DNA from: a bacterium
GTDB lineage: Bacteria > Bacteroidota > Bacteroidia > Chitinophagales > Saprospiraceae
Reading direction: 5' to 3'
Length of the DNA: 64,000 nucleotides
Assembly: GCA_024742755.1 (NCBI GenBank)
Contig: JANSXW010000015.1
Location: 1-64,000, forward strand
Below the pieces are notes generated by a model. It worked only from the letters and a program-made list of their open reading frames with translations, did not search any database and was not told the origin of the DNA. Of the stretch, positions 9,397 through 18,714 are shown piece by piece. The first letter of the stretch is position 1, and every line of letters starts with the position of its first letter. The position numbers and the translations under genes were made by a program.

Positions 9397-10170
9397 TTAA
9401 AAAATAACGCTGCCCAAACCACCGTCTACTTCCAGGGCCTGCCCGACAATAAAGTTAGCGTCCGGGCTCCACAGGAAAAGCGTGGTTTTGGCCACCTCCT
9501 CCGGCTGCCCCACCCGGCCGATGGGATGATTGCGCCCCCATTCGGCGATGACCTCGTCTGCCGGGCCGTGTTCCCCCGCTCCGTACCGCAGCATAGGCGT
9601 ATCAATGGAACCCGGGCAGATACAATTGATGTAAATACCCTCTGCGGCATGGTCTATGCCCATTGAGCGGGTCATGGCGATCACTGCTCCCTTCGAGGTG
9701 GAGTACGCCAGCACATTCCTTTGGCAGCGCTTGCCCTGTATGGAGCTGATGTGGACGATGCCCCCGCCCCCGTTTTTCCGAATGAGCGGCAGGATGGCTT
9801 TGGTCGCCAGGAACATCCCCTTCAGGTTGACGGCTATGGTGCGGTCCCAGTCGGCCTCAGAGGTGGTATCTACCGTGCCGTAGGTCTGCAATCCCACAGA
9901 ATTGGCCAGATAGCAGACCGGCGCGAAGGCAGCTGCCTGAGTGGCGAGGGATTCCAGGGACCGGCTGTCGGTCACGTCCGTTTGGATGAAAAGCGCCTGA
10001 CCGCCTTCTGATTCAATCAATTGTACCGTTTCCTGCCCCATGTCGGCATTGAGGTCGGCAATAATCACTTTTGCACCCGCTTTGCCCGCTTCCAGTGCGA
10101 TGCCCCGCCCAATGCCTGAAGCACCACCGGTGACGATGGCGCCCTTGCCAGCTATCCAGTCCAGTTTCAT
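9397..10170 (-). CDS. SDR-family NAD(P)-dependent oxidoreductase
   Basis: 257 residues, a classical short-chain dehydrogenase. The cofactor motif TGGASGIG spans residues 14-21. The catalytic set is N115 (AVNLKG), S142/S143, Y156 and K160 in the YSTSK pattern. The C-terminus FIVGQALEVDGGLGSVIF is typical of sugar or polyol dehydrogenases. The substrate is unknown. Its neighbour across a 103-base gap is the divergent sulfatase island, so a role in sugar catabolism is possible but only inferred. Confidence 0.9.
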   Translation of the reverse strand: MKLDWIAGKGAIVTGGASGIGRGIALEAGKAGAKVIIADLNADMGQETVQLIESEGGQALFIQTDVTDSRSLESLATQAAAFAPVCYLANSVGLQTYGTVDTTSEADWDRTIAVNLKGMFLATKAILPLIRKNGGGGIVHISSIQGKRCQRNVLAYSTSKGAVIAMTRSMGIDHAAEGIYINCICPGSIDTPMLRYGAGEHGPADEVIAEWGRNHPIGRVGQPEEVAKTTLFLWSPDANFIVGQALEVDGGLGSVIF

Positions 10171-10273
10171 ACGTTTTTTTTTTTGAGGTCAAAATACTAA
10201 GAAAATGTAATGTTGGAAGGCAGGAAGATGACAGCCGGCATTTGTAATCTACCTCCTAAAAAAACCGGAAGCT

Positions 10274-11632
10274 TTGAGCAAATTGATCTTTCCGCTGCTT
10301 TACTTGCTGAGCGTTACCGCTGCGGCTCAGCCGGACAAGCCCCGCCCGAACCTCATTTTCATCATGGTTGATGACCTGGGCTACGGTGACCTGGGCAGTT
10401 ACGGGCAGGATGTCATCCCCACGCCCTTTCTGGACCAAATGGCCCGGGAAGGCATGCGGTTTACGCAGGCCTATGCCGGGGCGCCGGTTTGTGCCCCCTC
10501 CCGATCGGTGCTGATGACCGGGCAGCACAGCGGGCATACGCTGATACGGGGCAATTTCTCCGCAGTTGAAGTGCCCGAGCTGCCTAACCCAAGGCGGATT
10601 CCATTGCGGCCGGAAGACACCACCGTAGCGGAAGTCCTCCAACAAGCCGGCTATGTCACGGGGATGTTTGGAAAATGGGGGCTGGGAGAAGCAGCCACCA
10701 CCGGCGAGCCCAACCGGCAAGGCTTTGACGAATGGGTGGGCTTTCTCAATCAGCGCCGGGCACACAGCCATTACCCGGAATTTCTTTGGGAGAACCAGGA
10801 TACCCTAAAGCTGTCCGGGAATGCTGATAAGCAGCGGCAGCAGCATACGCACCCGCTTTTTACCGAATATGCCCTCGACTTCATCAACCGGCACCACGAT
10901 ACCACTTTCTTTCTGTACCTGCCTTACTGTCTGCCGCATAGCGAAATCGCGGCCACACCGCCCTACGCCGACCTTTACAAAGACAAAGACTGGACAGACA
11001 AACAAAAACACTTCGCCGGCATGATCAGTATGATCGACAGCGATGTGGGGCGCCTGCTTAACCTGCTCAAAGCGCACGGCATTGCAGAAAACACCCTCGT
11101 TTTCTTCTGCTCCGACAATGGGGCTGCCAACCGCTACGACGGTTTGTTCGACAGTTCCGGCCCGCTGCGGGGGCGCAAACGCGATATGTACGAAGGTGGC
11201 ATTCGTACTCCAATGATAGCCTGGATGCCGGGAAGCGTGCCCGCTGGCGCCGTGAGCGATTACCCTTGGTACTTTCCTGATGTCCTTCCCACCCTGGCGG
11301 CTGTCGCAGGCACTGAAGCGCCTAAGAACATTGATGGCATGAATATCGCCCCGGCCCTGTTCGGGGAAGACCTACCCCTTACCGACCGCTTCATGTACTG
11401 GGAGTTTCATGAGAAAGGCTTCGATCAGGCGGTGCGCTGGAAGAACTGGAAAGCGGTTAGGCAAGGGCTGAACGGCCAACTGGAACTTTACAATCTTGCC
11501 GAAGACCCGGCTGAAACCAAAGATGTCAGCCGTAAAAACAAAAAGGTGGTCAAAACCATAGAAAGCTACCTCGCAGAAGCCCGTTCCCTTTCCATTTACT
11601 GGCCAGCAGGGCAAGGGGCTGCAAGAGATTGA
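10274..11632 (+). CDS. Formylglycine-type sulfatase (CAPSR)
   Basis: 452 residues. It is an S1-family sulfatase that should remove sulfate esters from a carbohydrate in the periplasm. The metal-binding start VDDLGYGD follows the signal peptide (about residues 1-19). The sulfatase signature CAPSR has its modified cysteine at C73, followed by LMTGQHSGHT, and the later FFCSDNGA provides further metal ligands. The start codon is TTG at 10274: an in-frame stop at 10229 and the absence of any ATG before the metal motif leave no better choice. The next gene (GH2) begins 47 bases after its stop, at the head of a plus-strand run. Confidence 0.92.
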   Translation: MSKLIFPLLYLLSVTAAAQPDKPRPNLIFIMVDDLGYGDLGSYGQDVIPTPFLDQMAREGMRFTQAYAGAPVCAPSRSVLMTGQHSGHTLIRGNFSAVEVPELPNPRRIPLRPEDTTVAEVLQQAGYVTGMFGKWGLGEAATTGEPNRQGFDEWVGFLNQRRAHSHYPEFLWENQDTLKLSGNADKQRQQHTHPLFTEYALDFINRHHDTTFFLYLPYCLPHSEIAATPPYADLYKDKDWTDKQKHFAGMISMIDSDVGRLLNLLKAHGIAENTLVFFCSDNGAANRYDGLFDSSGPLRGRKRDMYEGGIRTPMIAWMPGSVPAGAVSDYPWYFPDVLPTLAAVAGTEAPKNIDGMNIAPALFGEDLPLTDRFMYWEFHEKGFDQAVRWKNWKAVRQGLNGQLELYNLAEDPAETKDVSRKNKKVVKTIESYLAEARSLSIYWPAGQGAARD

Positions 11633-11679
11633 CCGCCTGCCTGATCATTTCACAACCGAAGCACCGAAAACAATCTGAA

Positions 11680-14319
11680 ATGAAACCTACCTGGATATTG
11701 CTACTCAGCAGCCTGCTTTTCACGACTGCACTTTTAGCGCAGGAATCCACCTTCAATGCAGGATGGAAATTCCTGTTAGCGGAAAATGCGAACATCAACG
11801 GCCTGCCTGGCGCCGAGGCCTGGACAACGGTCAACACCCCCCACACCTGGAACCAGCTCGATGCCTACGATGATGCCGATGGCTACCTAAGGTCGGTAGG
11901 CTGGTACCAAAAGCAGGTTTTCCTGCCCAAAACCGGGCGGGATCAGCTCTTTCTCAAGTTTGAAGGCGCTTATCAATGGGCGCAGGTGTATGTCAACAAC
12001 CAACTGGCAGGCGAGCACAAGGGAGGGTACACGGCCTTTGCGGTGGACATCTCGCCCTACGTCCAACTGAATGCAGAGAATACGATCACTGTTCGGGTAG
12101 ACAGCCGGCACCACCCGTCCATCCCTCCGATGTCGGGCGACTTTACCTTTTTCGGGGGCATCTACCGGGATGTCTACCTCATCCGCAAGGGGGAGCGACA
12201 CTTCGACCGGCTCGATGGCAGTACAAAGGGCGTTTACCTTAGTGCCCCGAAGGTGTCCAAACGCGCTGCCTCCCTAAAGGTGAAGGCCCGTGTGCTTAAT
12301 AAGTCAGCCCAAAGCGCCAAGCTTGCCCTTCAAACCTTAGTTTTCGATAAGAGCGGAGAACAGGTCGCTAAAGCAGAAACACCGATTAAACTAAGCAGCA
12401 ACAGCCCGGGCACGGCAGAGCTGGAACTTATGGTCAGCCAGCCCGATCTTTGGTCCCCGGCACAGCCCAATTTGTACCGGGTGGAAGTCGCGCTACTGGA
12501 TGAAAAAGGGGAAGCCATTGACCATTACACCTGTAAATACGGCTTCCGCTGGTTTGAAATGGACAAGGACCGGGCTTTCCTCCTCAACGGGGAACCACTT
12601 GACCTCATCGGTGTCAACCGGCATCAGGACTACCCCGGGCTGGCCAATGCCATGCCGGACCAACTGCACCGCCGCGACATGGAAATACTCAAAGCGATGG
12701 GGGGCAACTTCATCCGGATTGCGCATTACCCGCAAGACCCGGCCCTGCTCGAAGCCTGTGACGAACTCGGTATACTGGTATGGGAAGAAATCCCCATCGT
12801 CAACTCCATCACTGTTTCTGATGATTTCACCGAAGTCAGTACCCGCAATCTTCAGGAAATGATCCGGCAACACCACAACCACACCGCAGTCATCATGTGG
12901 GGCTTCATGAATGAAGTGCTCCTCCGCGTGAAAAACGGGCTAAAAGACAACCCGGGCATTTCGGAAGCCGACTACCTGAAAGCGGTGGAAAAGCTCACCC
13001 GCCACCTCAACGACGTAGCCAAAGCGGAAGACCCTGCCCGGTGGACGACTATCGCCCATCATGGCAATTATGAGCTATACGACGATGCGGGCATGAATGA
13101 TATTACCGACGTGGTAGGCTGGAACCTTTACTACGGCTGGTACTCGGAAAATATGCCAAGAGCCGGTGAATTCCTGGACCGCTTCCACCGGGACCATCCC
13201 GACAAAGGCATTATTGTTGCCGAATACGGAGGTGGCAGTGACCCGCGCATCCACGCTGCAAACCCTAAGCGTTTTGACTTTACCGTGGAATGGCAAACCA
13301 TGATCCACGCCAGTTATTACCAGCAGATCATCGCCCGGCCTCACGTGATGGGCGGAACGATCTGGAATTTTGCCGACTTTGGTTCTGAGGGCAGAAAAGA
13401 CCCGGTGCCTCACATCAACAGCAAAGGCATTTTGCACCACGACCGCACGCCCAAGGACAGCTACCTTTACTATCAGGCGGCTTTAAGCCAACAACCCTAC
13501 CTGCAAATTGGCAGTCAGGACTGGCGCTACCGGGCAGGCTTCACAGACGAATCCGGCACCTTCACCCAACCGGTCTGGATTTTTTCCAATCAGCCGGCCG
13601 TTGAAGTGATGTTGAATGGCAAGACTTTAGGCACTTTTGAAACCGATAATTACCATACCGTAGTCGAGGTCCCTTTCGGGACAGGCACCAACCTTATTGA
13701 GGTGAGCGCAGGGAAGGGCTTGTCCCGGCAAAGTGAATTTTACGCACAGGTCATTCCTGCAAATCTAAGCCGTCTTTCAGTTCAGGAGATTGACCTGCGG
13801 ATGAACCTGGGGGCACATTTTCACTACACCGATATGCTTACCAGGGAAGCGTGGCTGCCCGAGCGCGCCTATCAGCCGGGATCTTTTGGGTATGTGGATG
13901 GTAACACGATGATGAGTTGGAAAGGCTTCCGGGTGGGCAGTGATAAGGAGATTTTTGGTTCCGATAACGAGCCCGTTTACCAGACCCACCGCGATACCTT
14001 CACCACTTTCCGGGCCGATGTTCCGGATGGCTGGTACGAAGTCACCCTCCACTTTGCTGAGGTGTACAGCAAGTCAGGCCGGGAGAAGCTGGCATATAAT
14101 CTTGGTGCAGAGGGAGACGAAGCGGAGGTAGTTGCGGACCGGCTGTTCCACATCAGTGCCAACGGAGAAAGGGTGCGTTCTGCGATGCAACTGGAAGACG
14201 TTCAGGCTACCGCAATAACCTTTCAGGTGAAAGCCACCGGGCAGCAAGGGCTAAGGATAGAACTGGAACCGGAAATTGGCACCACTTTTCTGAGCGGTAT
14301 TGCCATTCGAGGACTATAA
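11680..14319 (+). CDS. GH2 glycoside hydrolase with malectin-like tail
   Basis: 879 residues from the ATG at 11680, which begins a clear signal peptide (ends LLAQE); the frame also extends upstream to 11629 without signal features. It has an N-terminal sugar-binding jelly roll, an Ig-like domain and a TIM barrel. The barrel shows the GH2 pattern GVNRHQDYPG, the acid/base E412 (MWGFMNE) and the nucleophile E515 (VAEYGGG). The last 180 residues resemble a malectin-like carbohydrate-binding domain (WYEVTLHFAEVY). GH2 covers beta-galactosidase, beta-glucuronidase and beta-mannosidase; the specificity is not decided. It lies between the sulfatase and GH28 genes. Confidence 0.92.
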   Translation: MKPTWILLLSSLLFTTALLAQESTFNAGWKFLLAENANINGLPGAEAWTTVNTPHTWNQLDAYDDADGYLRSVGWYQKQVFLPKTGRDQLFLKFEGAYQWAQVYVNNQLAGEHKGGYTAFAVDISPYVQLNAENTITVRVDSRHHPSIPPMSGDFTFFGGIYRDVYLIRKGERHFDRLDGSTKGVYLSAPKVSKRAASLKVKARVLNKSAQSAKLALQTLVFDKSGEQVAKAETPIKLSSNSPGTAELELMVSQPDLWSPAQPNLYRVEVALLDEKGEAIDHYTCKYGFRWFEMDKDRAFLLNGEPLDLIGVNRHQDYPGLANAMPDQLHRRDMEILKAMGGNFIRIAHYPQDPALLEACDELGILVWEEIPIVNSITVSDDFTEVSTRNLQEMIRQHHNHTAVIMWGFMNEVLLRVKNGLKDNPGISEADYLKAVEKLTRHLNDVAKAEDPARWTTIAHHGNYELYDDAGMNDITDVVGWNLYYGWYSENMPRAGEFLDRFHRDHPDKGIIVAEYGGGSDPRIHAANPKRFDFTVEWQTMIHASYYQQIIARPHVMGGTIWNFADFGSEGRKDPVPHINSKGILHHDRTPKDSYLYYQAALSQQPYLQIGSQDWRYRAGFTDESGTFTQPVWIFSNQPAVEVMLNGKTLGTFETDNYHTVVEVPFGTGTNLIEVSAGKGLSRQSEFYAQVIPANLSRLSVQEIDLRMNLGAHFHYTDMLTREAWLPERAYQPGSFGYVDGNTMMSWKGFRVGSDKEIFGSDNEPVYQTHRDTFTTFRADVPDGWYEVTLHFAEVYSKSGREKLAYNLGAEGDEAEVVADRLFHISANGERVRSAMQLEDVQATAITFQVKATGQQGLRIELEPEIGTTFLSGIAIRGL

Positions 14320-14329
14320 ATGACTAATC

Positions 14330-15727
14330 ATGAAGCTATACAAAATCACATTGCTGCTTTTCATAATATCGCTACCCTTGGGTCTTTTTGCCCAATCTCA
14401 GCGCGTCTTCTCTATTCAAGACTACGGAGCGAAAGGCGATGGAACCACTTTGAATACCCATGCTATTCAGGCGGCTATTGACGCGGCGAACAAAGCCGGT
14501 GGCGGCAGAGTACTCATCACAAGAGGTACTTTCGTAAGTGGGACACTTGTCCTCAAAAGTGGCGTTGAAATCCACATTACAGCCGGAGATACCCTACTTG
14601 GCAGCCCCTATCTGCGGGACTATCCGGACATGGAGCAGCGCACTATCCGTTCCTATACAGAGCGGTACAGCCGAAAAGCATTTATCTACGCCGAGAGTGC
14701 TACGGACATCGCCCTTACCGGACGGGGCATGATACATGGCAACAGCTATGCTCCGGAGTTCAAAACCGCTAAGCACGGAAGGGACAAGCCGCTGGGCATG
14801 CGCCTCATCTCCTGCAAGCGCGTAAATGTGGAAGGGCTTACCCTTACCAGCGCCGGGCTGTGGCTACAGCACTACCTCAACTGCGAAGATCTGCACATCG
14901 AAGGCATTACCGCCATCAACCATGGCAACTTTACCAACGACGGGCTGAATGTGGATGGTTGCCGGAATGTCAGCATCAAAAATATCCGCATCGACTCCCA
15001 CGATGATGCTTTGGTGTTCAAAAGTACCGGTCCGGCACGGTGCGAAAATATTACCGTCCGGAATTGTGACCTTAAATCCCACTGCCACGGTTTAAAGTTT
15101 GGAACAGAGACCACAGCCGGATTCAGAAATATAGACATTGCCAACATTACCATATCCGCAAGTGACAGCCTCCACTACAAATCAGGGACACTATGGCGGG
15201 TCATTACGGGCATAGCCATTGAGTTGGTAGACGGAGGAACAATGGAAAACATCCGGATACATAATCTCCGGGCAGACAGTGTTTATGCACCTGTTTTTCT
15301 CAAGTTGGGCAACCGGGCCCGCAAGCATACGGAGGATGCCCCGGAGCCTGCGCCCGGGCAGATGCGCAATATTCATCTTTCTAACTTCAGGATTACTGAT
15401 GCCGGGCCGTTTAGTTCCTCCGTCACGGGTTTCCCCGGGCACCCCATTCAAAATGTAACACTGGAGAACATCGACATCGAATACAACGAAGCCCCTGGCG
15501 CCGAAGAATTGTTTACGGAGGTGCCGGAAAATGAAAAGCGCTATCCGGAAATTACCATGTTCACCAAGGGGCTGGAATCCCGGAAGTACCTGCCCACCCA
15601 CGGGCTTTTTGCCAGGCATGTGGATGGGCTGGTGATCCGCAACTTCAAGGTTCAACCAACTCAGGATGATCCGAGGCCCAAGTTCGAGTTTATTGAGGTC
15701 AGCAGATTGGAGATTGATGAAAACTAA
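14330..15727 (+). CDS. GH28 polygalacturonase-like hydrolase
   Basis: 465 residues with a signal peptide ending near LFAQS. The right-handed beta-helix begins with DYGAKGDGTTLNTHAIQAAI (31-50). The GH28 catalytic pattern is present as NDGLNVDG (203-210), a DD pair (225-226) and CHG (252-254) in place of GHG. GH28 enzymes hydrolyse alpha-galacturonosyl or related uronosyl linkages. It follows the GH2 gene by 10 bases, so the two are probably cotranscribed. The repeat at 15763 begins just after its stop. Confidence 0.9.
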   Translation: MKLYKITLLLFIISLPLGLFAQSQRVFSIQDYGAKGDGTTLNTHAIQAAIDAANKAGGGRVLITRGTFVSGTLVLKSGVEIHITAGDTLLGSPYLRDYPDMEQRTIRSYTERYSRKAFIYAESATDIALTGRGMIHGNSYAPEFKTAKHGRDKPLGMRLISCKRVNVEGLTLTSAGLWLQHYLNCEDLHIEGITAINHGNFTNDGLNVDGCRNVSIKNIRIDSHDDALVFKSTGPARCENITVRNCDLKSHCHGLKFGTETTAGFRNIDIANITISASDSLHYKSGTLWRVITGIAIELVDGGTMENIRIHNLRADSVYAPVFLKLGNRARKHTEDAPEPAPGQMRNIHLSNFRITDAGPFSSSVTGFPGHPIQNVTLENIDIEYNEAPGAEELFTEVPENEKRYPEITMFTKGLESRKYLPTHGLFARHVDGLVIRNFKVQPTQDDPRPKFEFIEVSRLEIDEN

Positions 15728-15762
15728 AAACGCTACTTCTCTGATTTGGGGCATACAGCATC

Positions 15763-15886
15763 ACTAGTGCGACTAGACCGAATTATTTGATAGTGTTTTC
15801 ACGCTTAAGCCTTTTGTAGTGCCTGGTCTTTAACTGTCAAATATTTACGGCTCAATCCACTAGTGGTCTGTCAAGGCTAAAACTAG
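15763..15886. repeat. Dispersed intergenic repeat, copy B
   Basis: About 124 bases with the same left end and TTTACGGCTCAATCCAC segment as 7908-8023. Its right end CACTAGTGGTCTGTCAAGG runs to within 25 bases of the broken DUF4038-like gene. The placement suggests that this element, or the event that brought it, removed the 5' part of that gene. Confidence 0.6.
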
Positions 15887-15909
15887 GGGTTGCCTGCGGC
15901 GACTTTTGA

Positions 15910-16875
15910 GGCTACTCTTCGCTGGATAACCCCTTTAATCCCAAAAACAACAGCACCCTTAACCCAAGGCGTACGCGTCTGCCAGATACGGTCTCCACGC
16001 ACCCCACATTCCGGGAGAACCCCTTCTTCTGGTCGGCTCCGGAGATGGACAATAACACCCAGCTACTTGCCTATCAGCAGCGTTTTGCAGATCGCCTGCT
16101 GGACATCAGCCTGAAGCACGACAATGTCCTCTACTGCATCGACAACGAGACTTCCGTGACGGCAACCTGGGCGCTGTTCTGGGCGCGTTACATAAGAGCA
16201 AAAGCTAAACTAGCCGGGCGTACCGTACACGTTACTGAAATGTGGGATCCGCACGATCTCGACCACCCTGATCACCTCACCAATTTATTCCACGATGACA
16301 TTTTCACCTTCCTGGATATCTCCCAGAACAACCACAAAAAGGGGCAGGAACATTACGACAATGGCCGAGCTTACCGCGAAAAGGTAGCTACCCTTTCCCG
16401 CCCCAAGCCGCTGAATACCGTTAAAACCTACGGCAAGGATAAGCACGGCAGCGCCATTAACGGGGTGCAACGATTTTGGCGGAGCGCTTTTCTTGGTGCC
16501 GCCTCCGTTCGTTTTCACCGGCCCAACTCAGGGCATGGGCTGGAGCCATTAGCCCAGTCCAATATCAAAAGTATGCGTATGCTTTGTAACGTACTACCTT
16601 TTTGGGAAGCCACCGCCACACCGGAAATTCTGCTGAATACAGGACCTAATGAAGCATATGCTATTGGCGTAACCGGAAAAACTTATGCTTTATACTTCCC
16701 GGATGCCGGCGCCGTAAACCTCAATTTGCCAAAGGCAGATGCGATGACGCTGCAATGGCTGGACATCGACTCATCGGAATGGGGCCCGGCACAACAGCTC
16801 GGCTCCGGCAAATCTTTGGAGATAAAAAATGAGGGTAATGGGAAAAGCCGCGTGGCGCTGATTCGGGTGGAATAA
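15910..16875 (+). pseudogene. 5'-truncated DUF4038/collagen-binding-domain glycosidase
   Basis: The open frame after the TGA at 15907 reads GYSSLDNPFNPKNN, then family-like sequence WSAPEMDNNTQLLAYQQRF, LYCIDNETS and VTEMWDPHD. It ends with a C-terminal beta domain (TYALYFPDAGAVNLNLP) of the putative collagen-binding type. Intact relatives (the DUF4038/GH140-like group) have a signal peptide and about 200 more N-terminal residues including the first half of the barrel; these are missing. An internal ATG at 16045 could start 276 residues but would leave a half barrel. The truncation lies next to repeat B. I regard it as a broken gene. Confidence 0.75.
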
Positions 16876-16929
16876 TAGATTGGTTGGTACCAGGCAGAGG
16901 AGCACTAAGCGTTTGCATCAGTTAAGGCT

Positions 16930-17063
16930 AAGGTTGAGGTTGAGGGGCTAGGCGCGGTCTTCCTTGACGGCGACAGCAGGCTGTCGATCTCCGTGGAGGA
17001 ACCCCGGTGACCTCAACCTCAACCTGCCTAGGCTGCACCCGGGACCAACCTTAACCTCAACCC
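16930..17063. repeat. Long imperfect palindrome with TTGAGG/CCTCAA repeats
   Basis: AAGGTTGAGGTTGAGG (16930-16945) is mirrored by CCTCAACCTCAACCT (17011-17025) and again by CCTTAACCTCAACCC (17049-17063). Inside it, TCCTTGACGG pairs with CCGTGGAGGA, and CGACAG (16971-16976) pairs with CTGTCG (16981-16986) around a four-base loop. The whole can fold into one stem of about 95 bases between the broken DUF4038 gene and a convergent SUMF1 gene. It may act as a bidirectional terminator or be a mobile repeat. Confidence 0.6.
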
Positions 17064-17096
17064 GGAAATCTCCCCTGCCAGCATAAGCGATATCTC

Positions 17097-17873
17097 TTAG
17101 GGCTCCATCACCAGCCGTAGCCCAGCATTCGTGAAACGCACATCCACCGGGTGGCGGTGGCGGTTGGCCGGGCGGAGCGCAGCCGGCTCATTGAACCAGC
17201 TGCCGCCGCGGTAGACTTTAATCTCACCTGTGTCAGGTCCTGTGGGATCGGTTTGGGCTGAATCCCGGTAGGGCCCGTACCAGTCGCTGCACCATTCCCA
17301 GACGTTGCCCATCATGTCGTAAAGTTGGAAGGCGCCGGGCTTTTTGCGCCCCACCGGGTGGCTGCGCCCTTCTGATTGCGAATGGAACCAGGCGTACTGC
17401 CGCAATTGCCAGGGTACAATCCTCCCTTCTTCATCCCGAAACGTGTACCCGCCTAGTTTGCAGGCCCGCTCCCATTCTGCTTCGGTGGGCAGACGAAATG
17501 TCCCCTTGCCCATCACATTCAGCTTTTGGATAAATACCTGCGCATCATTCCAGGAAACCATCTCCACCGGCCGGTCCGGGTGCCGAAAGGTGGAAGGGTT
17601 ATAGCCCATGATGGCTTCCCACTCTGCTTGCGTTACTTCGTACTGGCCCAAATAGTAATCCTCCGTTAGCGTTACATTATGCATTGGGAATTCATCTTTT
17701 TGGGCGTGCGGGTCATCGGGTTCGCTGCCCATTTCGAAGGTGCCCGCCGGGATGCGGACGAAAGTTATGGCCAAGCCTTCTCCCAGCTCTAAGGTGCGGA
17801 TTTCCTGTGCATGCAAAGTACTGCCTAGCAGCAGGACGAGCATTAACCATTTTAATCTATTCATTAGGCTCAT
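17097..17873 (-). CDS. SUMF1-fold protein (FGE-like, catalytic cysteines absent)
   Basis: 258 residues with a signal peptide (ends LHAQ). The SUMF1/C-type-lectin-like fold is clear from PAGTFEMGSEPDD, LPTEAEWERA, GNVWEWCSDWYGP and YRGGSWFNEP. In true formylglycine-generating enzymes two cysteines follow the GGS(Y/W) motif; here that stretch is FNEPAALRPANRHRH and has none. So it is unlikely to make formylglycine and may be a binding or scaffold protein. Its start overlaps the end of the second SUMF1 gene (17857-18672) by 17 bases, which suggests coupled translation. The product is secreted to the same compartment as the sulfatases. Confidence 0.88.
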   Translation of the reverse strand: MSLMNRLKWLMLVLLLGSTLHAQEIRTLELGEGLAITFVRIPAGTFEMGSEPDDPHAQKDEFPMHNVTLTEDYYLGQYEVTQAEWEAIMGYNPSTFRHPDRPVEMVSWNDAQVFIQKLNVMGKGTFRLPTEAEWERACKLGGYTFRDEEGRIVPWQLRQYAWFHSQSEGRSHPVGRKKPGAFQLYDMMGNVWEWCSDWYGPYRDSAQTDPTGPDTGEIKVYRGGSWFNEPAALRPANRHRHPVDVRFTNAGLRLVMEP

Positions 17874-18672
17874 ATACTAATCGTAAACCAATAGCCGGAT
17901 ACCCCTGCGCGGTGCCATGTTTGTGGCGGTTGGCGCAGCGGACGGCATTTTCAAAATCAAACCAGCTGCCACCCCGGAATACCCGTAGGCTATCCACCGG
18001 TGGACGGCTTTCGTCATAGGGCTGATACTTATCTGAAGTCCACTCCCAGACATTGCCCGACATATCGTGCAGCCCCCAGGGATTTGCCGGCTTCTCTCCT
18101 ACCGGATGGATTTCCGCCATCGACCGGGAATTCGCCCAGGCATTGCGGTGGACGGTCCAGTTTTCGGCATCTCCCCAGTAAAACCGCGTATCCGTGCCCG
18201 CCCGGCAGGCGTATTCCCACTCGGCTTCGGTGGGCAGGCGGAAGTTCCCTAAACCCAATTGGTTGAGCTGCTCCAGGAACAACTGCACTTCCAACCACGA
18301 CACCGACTCCACGGGGAATTGCAGGTGAGTCGCCCGGTGCTTAAAAACAGCCGGGTTGTAATGCATAACAGCCAACCACTGCTGTTGCGTCACTTCATAA
18401 GCCCCCAGGTAGAAGCCTTTTTGTATGTCCACCCGTTTCTGCGGGCCCTCGTCACGGTCGCGCCCCTGTTCAGCATCGGGACTCCCTATAATGAATTGGC
18501 CGGGGCTGATGTATTGCAAATGCAGGGGGATGCTATCCGGAAGGTAGATCGTTTTTGAAGGCGCCTGGGCGAAGGATAGGAAAGTCAGGCTGAAAAAACC
18601 GACCACCCAATAAAAACGGTAAAGCAATAGTGCAGGCATAAGGATTCGATTACAAAAAGGATTGTTCTTCAT
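17857..18672 (-). CDS. Second SUMF1-fold protein (FGE-like, non-canonical)
   Basis: 271 residues from the ATG at 18672, which gives a hydrophobic signal (ends SFAQ); the frame extends upstream to 18954 without features. The fold motifs are PGQFIIGSPD, LPTEAEWEYACRAG, GNVWEWTSDKY and FRGGSWFDFENAVRCANR. One cysteine (RCANR) is present but is two places off the second FGE cysteine, and the first is an aspartate. It is the first gene of the two-gene minus-strand unit and diverges from the GH78 run. A sulfatase-activating role is therefore not supported by the residues, although the location is suggestive. Confidence 0.87.
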   Translation of the reverse strand: MKNNPFCNRILMPALLLYRFYWVVGFFSLTFLSFAQAPSKTIYLPDSIPLHLQYISPGQFIIGSPDAEQGRDRDEGPQKRVDIQKGFYLGAYEVTQQQWLAVMHYNPAVFKHRATHLQFPVESVSWLEVQLFLEQLNQLGLGNFRLPTEAEWEYACRAGTDTRFYWGDAENWTVHRNAWANSRSMAEIHPVGEKPANPWGLHDMSGNVWEWTSDKYQPYDESRPPVDSLRVFRGGSWFDFENAVRCANRHKHGTAQGYPAIGLRLVYEPNE

Positions 18673-18714
18673 CTTCAGACCAAAGACCAAAACACAAAAA
18701 AGCTGTAACCAATT

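Noticed and set aside
17097-18672. Calling the SUMF1 pair sulfatase-activating enzymes
   Set aside because: The fold is right but the required cysteines are not in place.
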